Assembly: GCA_028871595.1 (NCBI GenBank)
Contig: JAGWMT010000237.1
Location: forward strand, 1-5,235
Length of the DNA stretch: 5,235 nt
Reading direction: 5' to 3'
Origin: Elusimicrobiota bacterium
Lineage (GTDB): Bacteria; Elusimicrobiota; Elusimicrobia; UBA1565; UBA9628
Below are positions 1 through 5,235 of this stretch, in pieces (within the stretch, counting starts at the first letter, position 1; each line of letters begins with the position of its first letter). Both the position numbers and the translations under genes were made by a program. The notes under the pieces were generated by a model. That model did no database searches and had not been told where the DNA came from. It saw nothing but the letters and a program-made list of their open reading frames with translations.

Positions 1-418
1 CGAGATCCAGGCCATGAAGGCCGGCGCCATGGAGATCGGCGACGTGTTCGTCGTGAATAAGGCCGACCTGGCCGGCAAGGACAAGGCCGTCGGCGACCTG
101 CGCGCGGCCCTGGGCCTGGGCCACTCGGCCGGCCAGGCGGTCAAGGAGTGGGAGCCGCCCATCGTCGCCACCTCCGCGCTGTCCGGAGAAGGCGTCGCCG
201 GCCTGGCCGCGGAGATCGAGGGTCATTGGAAGCATCTGGAGAAGTCCGGCGAAGGGCGGGCGCGCCTGAAGAAACAGCACGCCACCGAGCTCCAGTTCTG
301 GATCCAGCGGCGCGTGGTGAAGACCGCGCTGGACCGCGTGACGGATAAGATTTTGGAAGAGATGCTCGCGCACAAAAGCGACCCGGCCGCCGTCGGGCGG
401 AGGCTTTTGGCGCCATGA
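1..418 (+). CDS. meaB: MeaB/ArgK-family GTPase, methylmalonyl-CoA mutase chaperone (C-terminal part, 5' end outside window)
   Basis: This is the C-terminal ~138 residues of a G3E P-loop GTPase of the MeaB/ArgK type, a cytoplasmic protein that gates cobalamin delivery to methylmalonyl-CoA mutase and protects the mutase from inactivation. The frame is open from base 2 (E-I-Q-A-M-K-A-G-A-M-E-I-G-D), which matches the family just after the Walker B/G3 region, so the P-loop lies upstream of the window. The G4 guanine-specificity motif NKAD is visible in VFVVNKADL at about bases 44-70, and the G5-like TSALSGEGV follows at about 169-196. The end is a basic helical tail with the common DP-x-x-A...LL ending. 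The family is usually 310-340 residues, so about 200 are missing. The first ATG in the frame (14) is internal, not a start. The stop overlaps the epimerase start (ATGA), which supports the MeaB call over other G3E GTPases such as HypB or UreG. Confidence 0.9.
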   Translation, partial: EIQAMKAGAMEIGDVFVVNKADLAGKDKAVGDLRAALGLGHSAGQAVKEWEPPIVATSALSGEGVAGLAAEIEGHWKHLEKSGEGRARLKKQHATELQFWIQRRVVKTALDRVTDKILEEMLAHKSDPAAVGRRLLAP

Positions 419-807
419 GACTTCACCACGTGGGCATCGCGGTGAAGTCCTTGGATGACGCGATCGCGCGCCATCAAGCCATGGGACTGAAGCTGGCGCA
501 TCGCGAAGTGGTCCCAACACAGAAGGTCGAGGTCGCCTTCATGGGCGACGGGCCTTACATCGAGTTGCTCGTCGGCACTCACCCGGATTCGCCGGTGACG
601 AAGTACCTGGACAAAAAGGGTCCCGGACAACATCATCTCGCTTTCGCCGTTCCCAGTATCATTGACGAATTGAAGCGCCAGGCCGCGGCGGGCGCCGCGT
701 TGATCGACCAGTCGCCGCGTCCCGGCGCATGGGGCCACCAGGTGGCGTTTCTCCATCCGAAGGACCAAGGCGGCGTGCTCATCGAATTAGTCGAGGAGTC
801 GCATTGA
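415..807 (+). CDS. mce: Methylmalonyl-CoA epimerase (VOC superfamily)
   Basis: This is a 130-residue cytoplasmic metalloenzyme that interconverts (S)- and (R)-methylmalonyl-CoA, between the biotin carboxylase product and the mutase substrate. It consists of two vicinal-oxygen-chelate beta-alpha-beta-beta-beta repeats. The N-terminal LHHVGIAV carries the first metal ligand (His5). TQKVEVAFM offers Gln36, PYIELL offers Glu50, GQHHLAFAV offers His73/His74 and VLIELVE offers Glu124, the pattern expected for the His-Gln-His-Glu metal site; residue roles are assigned by family resemblance. Length is normal (130-150). The start ATG at 415 overlaps the stop of the upstream GTPase gene (ATGA), and GGAGG at 399-403 lies 11 bases upstream, so translation is probably coupled. 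Pairing with a MeaB gene and a carboxylase beta gene makes the substrate assignment firm compared with other glyoxalase-fold proteins. Confidence 0.93.
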   Translation: MRLHHVGIAVKSLDDAIARHQAMGLKLAHREVVPTQKVEVAFMGDGPYIELLVGTHPDSPVTKYLDKKGPGQHHLAFAVPSIIDELKRQAAAGAALIDQSPRPGAWGHQVAFLHPKDQGGVLIELVEESH

Positions 808-826
808 GATCACTTTTACTTGCTCT

Positions 827-868
827 GGAGCGAGTTCTGATGCGCGATCGCACATCACAACTCGCGCC
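827..868. repeat. Imperfect palindrome upstream of the carboxylase gene (core 830-865)
   Basis: Bases 830-865 form a 36-bp palindrome centred on 847/848 with only two mismatched positions (837/858 and 843/852). The outer arms are GCGAGTT (830-836) and AACTCGC (859-865), and the centre is GCGATCGC. GG/CC at 827-828/867-868 extend the stem beyond one mismatch. It may be a dimeric regulator's operator, an RNA hairpin or a REP-like unit; no known operator is recognised. It shares its right arm with the next palindrome (859-878), so the two hairpins cannot form together in one RNA. Confidence 0.6.
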
Positions 869-887
869 GGCGCGAGTTATGGCTTAA
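840..887 (+). CDS. Possible 15-codon leader ORF upstream of the carboxylase gene
   Basis: An ATG at 840 opens a short frame encoding MRDRTSQLAPARVMA and ending with TAA at 885-887. GGAG at 827-830 lies 9 bases upstream of the ATG, a plausible ribosome-binding site. The stop is three bases before the ATG of the carboxylase gene and in the same frame, a geometry that permits termination-reinitiation. That gene has no visible ribosome-binding site of its own. The ORF runs through both palindromes. The peptide has no run of one amino acid as in classical attenuators. It could equally be chance; an ORF this short is not evidence of a gene by itself. Confidence 0.25.
   Translation: MRDRTSQLAPARVMA
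859..878. repeat. Perfect 20-bp GC-rich palindrome just upstream of the carboxylase start
   Basis: The sequence AACTCGCGCC is followed directly by its exact reverse complement, with no spacer. As RNA the inner bases would form the loop, leaving a strong GC stem that ends 12 bases before the carboxylase ATG at 891. There is no U-tract after it, so it is not a standard intrinsic terminator. It could occlude translation initiation or be a protein-binding site. Its left arm (AACTCGC) is also the right arm of the 830-865 palindrome. Confidence 0.6.
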
Positions 888-890
888 ACC

Positions 891-2525
891 ATGGATAAAT
901 CAAACAAGAAGGACGCGAAGCCCGCGCCGGCGTCCGCCGCGCCCGTACCCGCGCCCGCGCCCGAGCACAAGCGCCCTCTCATCTCCCCGAAGATCCAAAT
1001 ACTTCACGACAAGATCGCCAAGGTCGAGGCGGGCGGCGGGCCGGAGCGCGTCGCCGCGCAGAAGGCCCTGGGCAAGCTGACCGCGCGCGAGCGCCTCGAC
1101 ATGCTGGTGGACGACGACAGCTTCGAGGAGATCGACCAGCTGGTGGAGACGCGCGCCACGGATTTCGGCTTGGACAAGAAATACATGGCCGCCGACGGCG
1201 TGGTGACGGGCTTCGCGCGCATCGGCGGGCGGCCGGTGTGCGTGTACGCGCAGGACTTCACCGTGGTGGGCGGCTCCTTGGGCTTGGCCCACGCCATGAA
1301 GATCTGCAAGGCCATGGACCTGGCCATCGCGGCCGGCGTGCCGGTGATCGGCCTGTGCGACTCGGGCGGCGCGCGCATTCAAGAGGGCGTGGAGTCCTTG
1401 GGCGGCTACGCCGAGATCTTCTACCGAAACGTCCAGGCGTCGGGTTACGTCCCGCAGATCTCCGCCATTTTGGGGCCCTGCGCGGGCGGCGCCGTGTACT
1501 CCCCGGCGCTGACCGACTTCATCTTCATGATCGACGGCACCTCGCACATGTTCATCACCGGCCCCGAGGTGGTGAAGGAAGCCACCGGCGAGACCTGCGA
1601 CTTCGAAAGCCTGGGCGGCGCCGACACCCACTCCCGCCGGTCGGGCGTGGCGCACTTCGTCGCCGGCTCCGAGCAGGACTGCTTCCGGCAAATCCGCGAG
1701 CTGCTCGACTTCCTGCCGCAGAACTGCCGCGAGACGCCCAAGACCGCCATGGCCAGCGACGACCCGCGCCGCGAGAGCGCCGTCCTGGGCAAGATCGAGG
1801 AGCTGGAGGCCAAGAAGGCCTACAAGATCCACGAGGTCATCTGGGAGCTGGCCGACGGCCACCAGTTCTTCGAGGTGCACCGCAACTTCGCGCGCAACAT
1901 CGTCTGCGGCTTCATCCGCCTGGACGGAGAGTCCATCGGCGTCGTCGCCAACAATCCCCAGGTCCTGTCCGGCGCGCTGGACATCGACGCGTCCGAGAAG
2001 GGTGCGCGCTTCATCAACTTCTGCGACTCGTTCAACATCCCGCTGCTGACCTTGGTGGACGTGCCCGGCTACTGGCCGGGCCTCGAGCAGGAGCACGGCG
2101 GCATCATCCGCCGCGGCGCCAAGCTCCTCTACGCCTACTGCCGCGCCACCGTGCCCAAGGTGACCGTCGTCTTGAGAAAGGCCTACGGCGGCGCCTACGA
2201 CGTGATGAGCTCCAAGCACATCCGCGGCGACGTCAACTACGCCTGGCCCTGCGCCGAGATCGCCGTCATGGGCCCCCAGGGCGCCGTCAACATCCTTTAT
2301 AAGGCCGAACTCAAGGCCGCCAAGGACCCGGTCAAGCGCCGGGCCGAATTGGTGCAGGAGTACGTGGAGAAGTTCGCCTCGCCCTTCCAGGCCGCCAAGC
2401 GCGGCTACGTGGACGAAGTCATCGAGGCGCGTCTGACCCGCCCGAAAGTCATCCGGGCGTTCAAGTTCTTAAAGGGGAAAAAGACCGAACGTCTCCCCAA
2501 AAAACACGGCAACATCCCGTTATAA
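891..2525 (+). CDS. Biotin-dependent acyl-CoA carboxylase beta (carboxyltransferase) subunit, propionyl-CoA/methylmalonyl-CoA type
   Basis: This 544-residue cytoplasmic carboxyltransferase moves CO2 between carboxybiotin and an acyl-CoA. It could be propionyl-CoA carboxylase beta (PccB), methylmalonyl-CoA decarboxylase alpha (MmdA) or the 12S transcarboxylase subunit; these share one fold. The start of the family resemblance is about residue 35 (KIQILHDKIAKVE), followed by GKLTARERLDMLVD (61-74). The N-terminal crotonase-like domain has GGSLG (127-131), DSGGARIQEG (157-166) and GPCAGGAVYSPAL (195-207), which form the acyl-CoA oxyanion region. The C-terminal domain has DVPGYWPG (390-397), EHGGIIRRGAKLLYAY (401-416), RKAYGGAYDVMSSK (429-442) and WPCAEIAVMGPQGAV (452-466). 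Asp437 in GGAYDVM is the residue type found in propionyl-CoA enzymes. The end, KKHGNIPL, is typical of PccB. Residues 1-33 are an unusual Lys/Pro/Ala-rich extension. There is no clear ribosome-binding site, but no other ATG, GTG or TTG fits before the conserved part. The MeaB and epimerase genes support a methylmalonyl-CoA role. No biotin carrier or biotin carboxylase gene is in the window. Confidence 0.93.
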   Translation: MDKSNKKDAKPAPASAAPVPAPAPEHKRPLISPKIQILHDKIAKVEAGGGPERVAAQKALGKLTARERLDMLVDDDSFEEIDQLVETRATDFGLDKKYMAADGVVTGFARIGGRPVCVYAQDFTVVGGSLGLAHAMKICKAMDLAIAAGVPVIGLCDSGGARIQEGVESLGGYAEIFYRNVQASGYVPQISAILGPCAGGAVYSPALTDFIFMIDGTSHMFITGPEVVKEATGETCDFESLGGADTHSRRSGVAHFVAGSEQDCFRQIRELLDFLPQNCRETPKTAMASDDPRRESAVLGKIEELEAKKAYKIHEVIWELADGHQFFEVHRNFARNIVCGFIRLDGESIGVVANNPQVLSGALDIDASEKGARFINFCDSFNIPLLTLVDVPGYWPGLEQEHGGIIRRGAKLLYAYCRATVPKVTVVLRKAYGGAYDVMSSKHIRGDVNYAWPCAEIAVMGPQGAVNILYKAELKAAKDPVKRRAELVQEYVEKFASPFQAAKRGYVDEVIEARLTRPKVIRAFKFLKGKKTERLPKKHGNIPL

Positions 2526-2526
2526 T
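2521..2526 (+). promoter_or_regulatory. Perfect -10-like hexamer TATAAT overlapping the carboxylase stop codon
   Basis: TATAAT occurs exactly, spanning the TAA stop at 2523-2525, in DNA that is otherwise very GC-rich. It is correctly oriented to drive mdh, with initiation expected inside the palindrome at about 2533. No -35 match was found at 16-18 bases upstream (the region reads CCCCAAAAAACA) and there is no TGn extended -10. It may be only a by-product of a Leu-stop codon pair next to T. Confidence 0.2.
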
Positions 2527-2529
2527 GGG

Positions 2530-3541
<1,012 letters not shown>

Positions 3542-3542
3542 A

Positions 3543-4316
3543 TTGCTGCTCGCGGTCGACGTCGGGAACACCAACCTGACGGTCGGCGTCTTCGCCGGGG
3601 ACCGGCTCGTCCGCCAATGGCGGCTCGAGACCGATCCCCGGCGATCCGCCGAGTGGTACGCCCGCGCGCTGAAGTGCCCTTTCCGTCAAGTGGACGGCCT
3701 GCCGGACGCCGTCGTGTACGGCTCGGTGGTCCCGCCTCTGGACCGCATTTTGGAAGCCGCCGTGACCCGCGCTTTCGGCGTGAAGGCCGTCGCCGTGACG
3801 CCCGCGTCCAGGCTGGGACTCAAGCTGAAGGTCAAAACGCCGGCCCAGGTCGGCGCGGACCGGATCCTGAACGCGCTCGCCCTGAAGGCCGTCGCCGGAA
3901 CTCCCGCCGTCGCCATCGACTTCGGCACCGCCACCACCTTCGACTGCGTGGACGGTCACGGGGACTACATCGGCGGCGCCATCCTCCTCGGACCCAACTC
4001 CGCCGCGCGCGCCCTGCATGAATTCACCGCCAAGCTGCCCCTGGTGAAGGTCCGCAAACCCGCCCGCGCCGTCGGCACGGACACCGTGTCCTGCATCGAG
4101 GCCGGCCTGTACTTCGGCTACGTGGGCATGATCCGCGAGGTCCTGGCCCGCACCAGGACCGAAATGGGCGGACGCCCCGCCGTCGTCGCCACCGGCGGCC
4201 TGGCTCCGCTGTTCCTGCCCGACCTGCCCGGCATCCGCCACGAGCCGGACCTCACCCTCCATGGGTTGAGGTTTGCCCATCAAATCTTGCATCATGCACC
4301 TAAGGTGACCCGATGA
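3543..4316 (+). CDS. coaX: Type III pantothenate kinase
   Basis: This 257-residue cytoplasmic enzyme phosphorylates pantothenate, the first step of CoA synthesis. It belongs to the ASKHA fold. The N-terminal LLAVDVGNTNLTVGVF has the phosphate-binding loop (Asp6, Asn9, Asn11). GADRILNALA at 104-113 carries the conserved catalytic Asp106. IDFGTATTFDCVD (125-137), GGAILLGP (144-151), TAKLPLV (162-168), VGTDT (177-181) and ATGGLA (216-221) all match CoaX. Type III kinases are not inhibited by CoA feedback and need a monovalent cation; that is family knowledge. The start is TTG at 3543, since the family alignment begins exactly there and no ATG fits. It lies one base after the mdh stop; the only upstream purine runs are GAAGGAG 22 bases away and CGGGG about 12 bases away, so coupling to mdh translation is likely. 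Unlike in many genomes, no birA is beside it. Confidence 0.94.
   Translation: MLLAVDVGNTNLTVGVFAGDRLVRQWRLETDPRRSAEWYARALKCPFRQVDGLPDAVVYGSVVPPLDRILEAAVTRAFGVKAVAVTPASRLGLKLKVKTPAQVGADRILNALALKAVAGTPAVAIDFGTATTFDCVDGHGDYIGGAILLGPNSAARALHEFTAKLPLVKVRKPARAVGTDTVSCIEAGLYFGYVGMIREVLARTRTEMGGRPAVVATGGLAPLFLPDLPGIRHEPDLTLHGLRFAHQILHHAPKVTR
4302..4308 (+). promoter_or_regulatory. Ribosome-binding site of the outer-membrane protein gene
   Basis: AAGGTGA, inside the end of coaX, lies 4 bases upstream of the ATG at 4313 and resembles the anti-16S complement. It supports the start that overlaps the coaX stop. Confidence 0.6.
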
Positions 4317-5044
4317 AAACCCTTTTGGCCGTCCTCCTGCTGACCGCCGCCGCCGTCTCCGCCTCCGCCGCCGCCGATCCCTACGCCGGCTTCGCGCCCC
4401 TGGCCGACGCCGGCTCCCTCAAGCCGTTCACCCGCGACCTGGGCGGCTTGCTGGGCGGCGCCACCTTCCACAACGGCCGTTCCTTGGGCTTCTCCGGCTT
4501 CGACATCGGCGTGCGCTACTCCGCCCAGTTCCATCCCTCGGCGGGCGACAACATCATGCGCGGCAGCAACGTGAAGTCCTTCGGCCTGCCCATGGTCCAG
4601 GCCGAGATCGGCCTCCCGTTCAAGATCGACGGCTTCATCCGCGGCATTTCCTACCAGGGCCTGACCGTCTCCGGCGGCGGCGTGCGCTACGGCGTGTTCT
4701 CCGCGTCGGACAAGCCCTGGGCCCCGCAGATCCTGATCAGCGGCGTGGGCCACTCCGTGGTGCACAAGGACTTCTCCGCCACCCACTTCGGCGCCGACCT
4801 GGTGGCCTCGGCCGGGACCGCGGCCTTCACGCCCTTCATCGGCGCCGGCTTCGACCGCACCCGCCTGGTGGTGCGCTCGTCCTTACTGGACCCCGCCTTG
4901 AACGGCCGCGACGTGACCACGCTGGAGAGCCGCTTCACCGCGGGCGTCAACCTCAAGCCCTACCAGTTCGTCTACGCCAGCGTCGCCGGGACCATGGTCC
5001 ACGGCATGGCCGGCGCCGAGGCCAACCTGGGCGTCCGCTTTTAA
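4313..5044 (+). CDS. Predicted outer-membrane beta-barrel protein of unknown function
   Basis: No named family is recognised. The 243-residue product begins with a Sec signal peptide (Met-Lys-Thr, then a hydrophobic Leu/Ala core to about residue 19), with likely cleavage after ASA (17-19) or AAA (19-21). The mature part is rich in Gly and aromatic residues. It can be read as about ten short amphipathic strands, for example SGFDIGVRYSAQF (61-73), PMVQAEIGLPF (93-103), FTPFIGAGF (172-180) and FVYASVAGTMV (219-229). The last residues, AEANLGVRF, alternate polar and hydrophobic and end in Phe, as in the BAM-recognised beta-signal. There is no lipobox Cys and no Cys at all in the mature part. The ATG overlaps the coaX stop (ATGA), so the two are probably co-transcribed although no functional link is evident. 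A small porin-like or structural barrel is most likely; a periplasmic beta-rich protein is the alternative. Confidence 0.7.
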   Translation: MKTLLAVLLLTAAAVSASAAADPYAGFAPLADAGSLKPFTRDLGGLLGGATFHNGRSLGFSGFDIGVRYSAQFHPSAGDNIMRGSNVKSFGLPMVQAEIGLPFKIDGFIRGISYQGLTVSGGGVRYGVFSASDKPWAPQILISGVGHSVVHKDFSATHFGADLVASAGTAAFTPFIGAGFDRTRLVVRSSLLDPALNGRDVTTLESRFTAGVNLKPYQFVYASVAGTMVHGMAGAEANLGVRF

Positions 5045-5235
5045 GAAGCGGCCAGCAGGCGGTCCAGCGCCGCGGAGATCGTCTTCCGGCAGGCCTGATA
5101 CTCGGGCCAGGACTTGCCGATGGGGTCGTTTACGTCGCCGGCCTGTCCCGCCCGCTCGCTGAGCAGGACGATCTTGCGCCGGTGCTCGGGGAACGCGTCG
5201 TGCAGGAAGTCGCGCTGGCGCGCGGTCATCGCCAG
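5041..5235 (-). CDS. Low-molecular-weight protein tyrosine/arginine phosphatase (C-terminal part, 5' end outside window)
   Basis: The last ~64 residues of an LMW-PTP-fold cytoplasmic phosphatase are visible, reading leftward. LAMTARQRDFLHDAFPEHRRKIVLL matches the family segment usually written as I-x-V/A-M-T...H...L...FP...K-V/I-x-L-L. GDVNDPIGKSWPEYQACRKTI holds the Asp-Pro loop, whose Asp (bases 5125-5127) is the general acid, followed by Y-x-x-C and a final helix. The P-loop CxxxxxR is at the N-terminus, beyond the right edge; families are usually 140-160 residues, so about 90 are missing. The ATG at 5229 is internal: the frame stays open with Ala and Leu codons to the window edge and homology continues there. 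The residues seen do not separate tyrosine from arginine phosphatases. The stop TAA shares the bases TTAA (5041-5044) with the stop of the convergent outer-membrane protein gene. Confidence 0.8.
   Translation of the reverse strand: MAMTARQRDFLHDAFPEHRRKIVLLSERAGQAGDVNDPIGKSWPEYQACRKTISAALDRLLAAS

Noticed and set aside
813..821. CTTTTACTT shared between the 808-890 gap and the large palindrome (2536-2544)
   Set aside because: Nine bases of simple AT-rich sequence with no further similarity on either side; not enough to call the two gaps related.
844..851. GCGATCGC octamer, as in cyanobacterial HIP1 repeats
   Set aside because: A single copy at the centre of the palindrome; HIP1 is defined by high genomic frequency, and no other gene here suggests a cyanobacterium.
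859..890. Intrinsic terminator between the epimerase and carboxylase genes
   Set aside because: The GC stem is good but it is followed by ATGGCTTAAACC, with no U-tract.
900..2219. Long minus-strand open frame (439 codons) opposite the carboxylase gene
   Set aside because: It is antisense to a gene with family motifs along its whole length. The translation is a Val/Ala/Gly/His/Asp-rich composition typical of GC-rich shadow frames, with no recognisable domain.
1238..2302. Plus-strand 354-codon frame within the carboxylase gene
   Set aside because: An Arg/Gly/Leu-rich alternate frame produced by high GC at third positions; no family resemblance.
5041..5229. Complete 62-residue minus-strand protein starting at the ATG at 5229
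   Set aside because: The frame stays open to the window edge and the LMW phosphatase resemblance includes the residues upstream of this Met, so it is the tail of a longer gene.

Overview
The window is about 5.2 kb of high-GC DNA, densely coding, almost all on the plus strand, and looks like ordinary chromosome from a free-living diderm (outer-membrane-bearing) bacterium. The diderm inference rests on the last plus-strand gene, which has a signal peptide and a beta-barrel-like C-terminus ending in Phe. The lineage cannot be fixed from sequence alone. A high-GC, propionate-metabolising, little-cultured group (for example Elusimicrobiota, Acidobacteriota or a deltaproteobacterial relative) would fit, but this is a guess.

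Layout. Positions 1-418 hold the C-terminal part of a MeaB/ArgK-type GTPase, the chaperone of methylmalonyl-CoA mutase. It overlaps by 4 bp (ATGA) with methylmalonyl-CoA epimerase (415-807). An 83-base gap follows, containing two overlapping and mutually exclusive palindromes and a possible 15-codon leader ORF. Next comes a biotin-dependent acyl-CoA carboxylase/transcarboxylase/decarboxylase beta (carboxyltransferase) subunit (891-2525). Between it and the next gene lies a perfect, AT-rich 56-bp palindrome (2530-2585) that looks like an inserted REP/MITE-type element. Malate dehydrogenase (2606-3541) and type III pantothenate kinase (TTG start, 3543-4316) are separated by 1 bp. A probable outer-membrane barrel protein (4313-5044) overlaps the kinase gene by 4 bp. 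On the minus strand, the C-terminal part of a low-molecular-weight protein tyrosine/arginine phosphatase (5041-5235, running off the right edge) converges on it, and the two stop codons share the bases TTAA.

How the genes work together. The first three genes belong to the methylmalonyl-CoA route linking propionyl-CoA and succinyl-CoA: a biotin enzyme makes or consumes (S)-methylmalonyl-CoA, the epimerase interconverts S and R forms, and the B12-dependent mutase, protected by MeaB, makes succinyl-CoA. Malate dehydrogenase sits on the same C4 route (succinate-fumarate-malate-oxaloacetate). The pathway may run toward propionate oxidation or toward propionate formation (Wood-Werkman type); the window does not say which. 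Pantothenate kinase feeds CoA synthesis.

No complete new system is evident. The non-routine material is in the two intergenic regions: the switch-like leader before the carboxylase gene and the perfect palindrome before mdh. No rRNA, tRNA, CRISPR, phage or transposase gene was seen, and there is no gene-free stretch longer than 300 bases.
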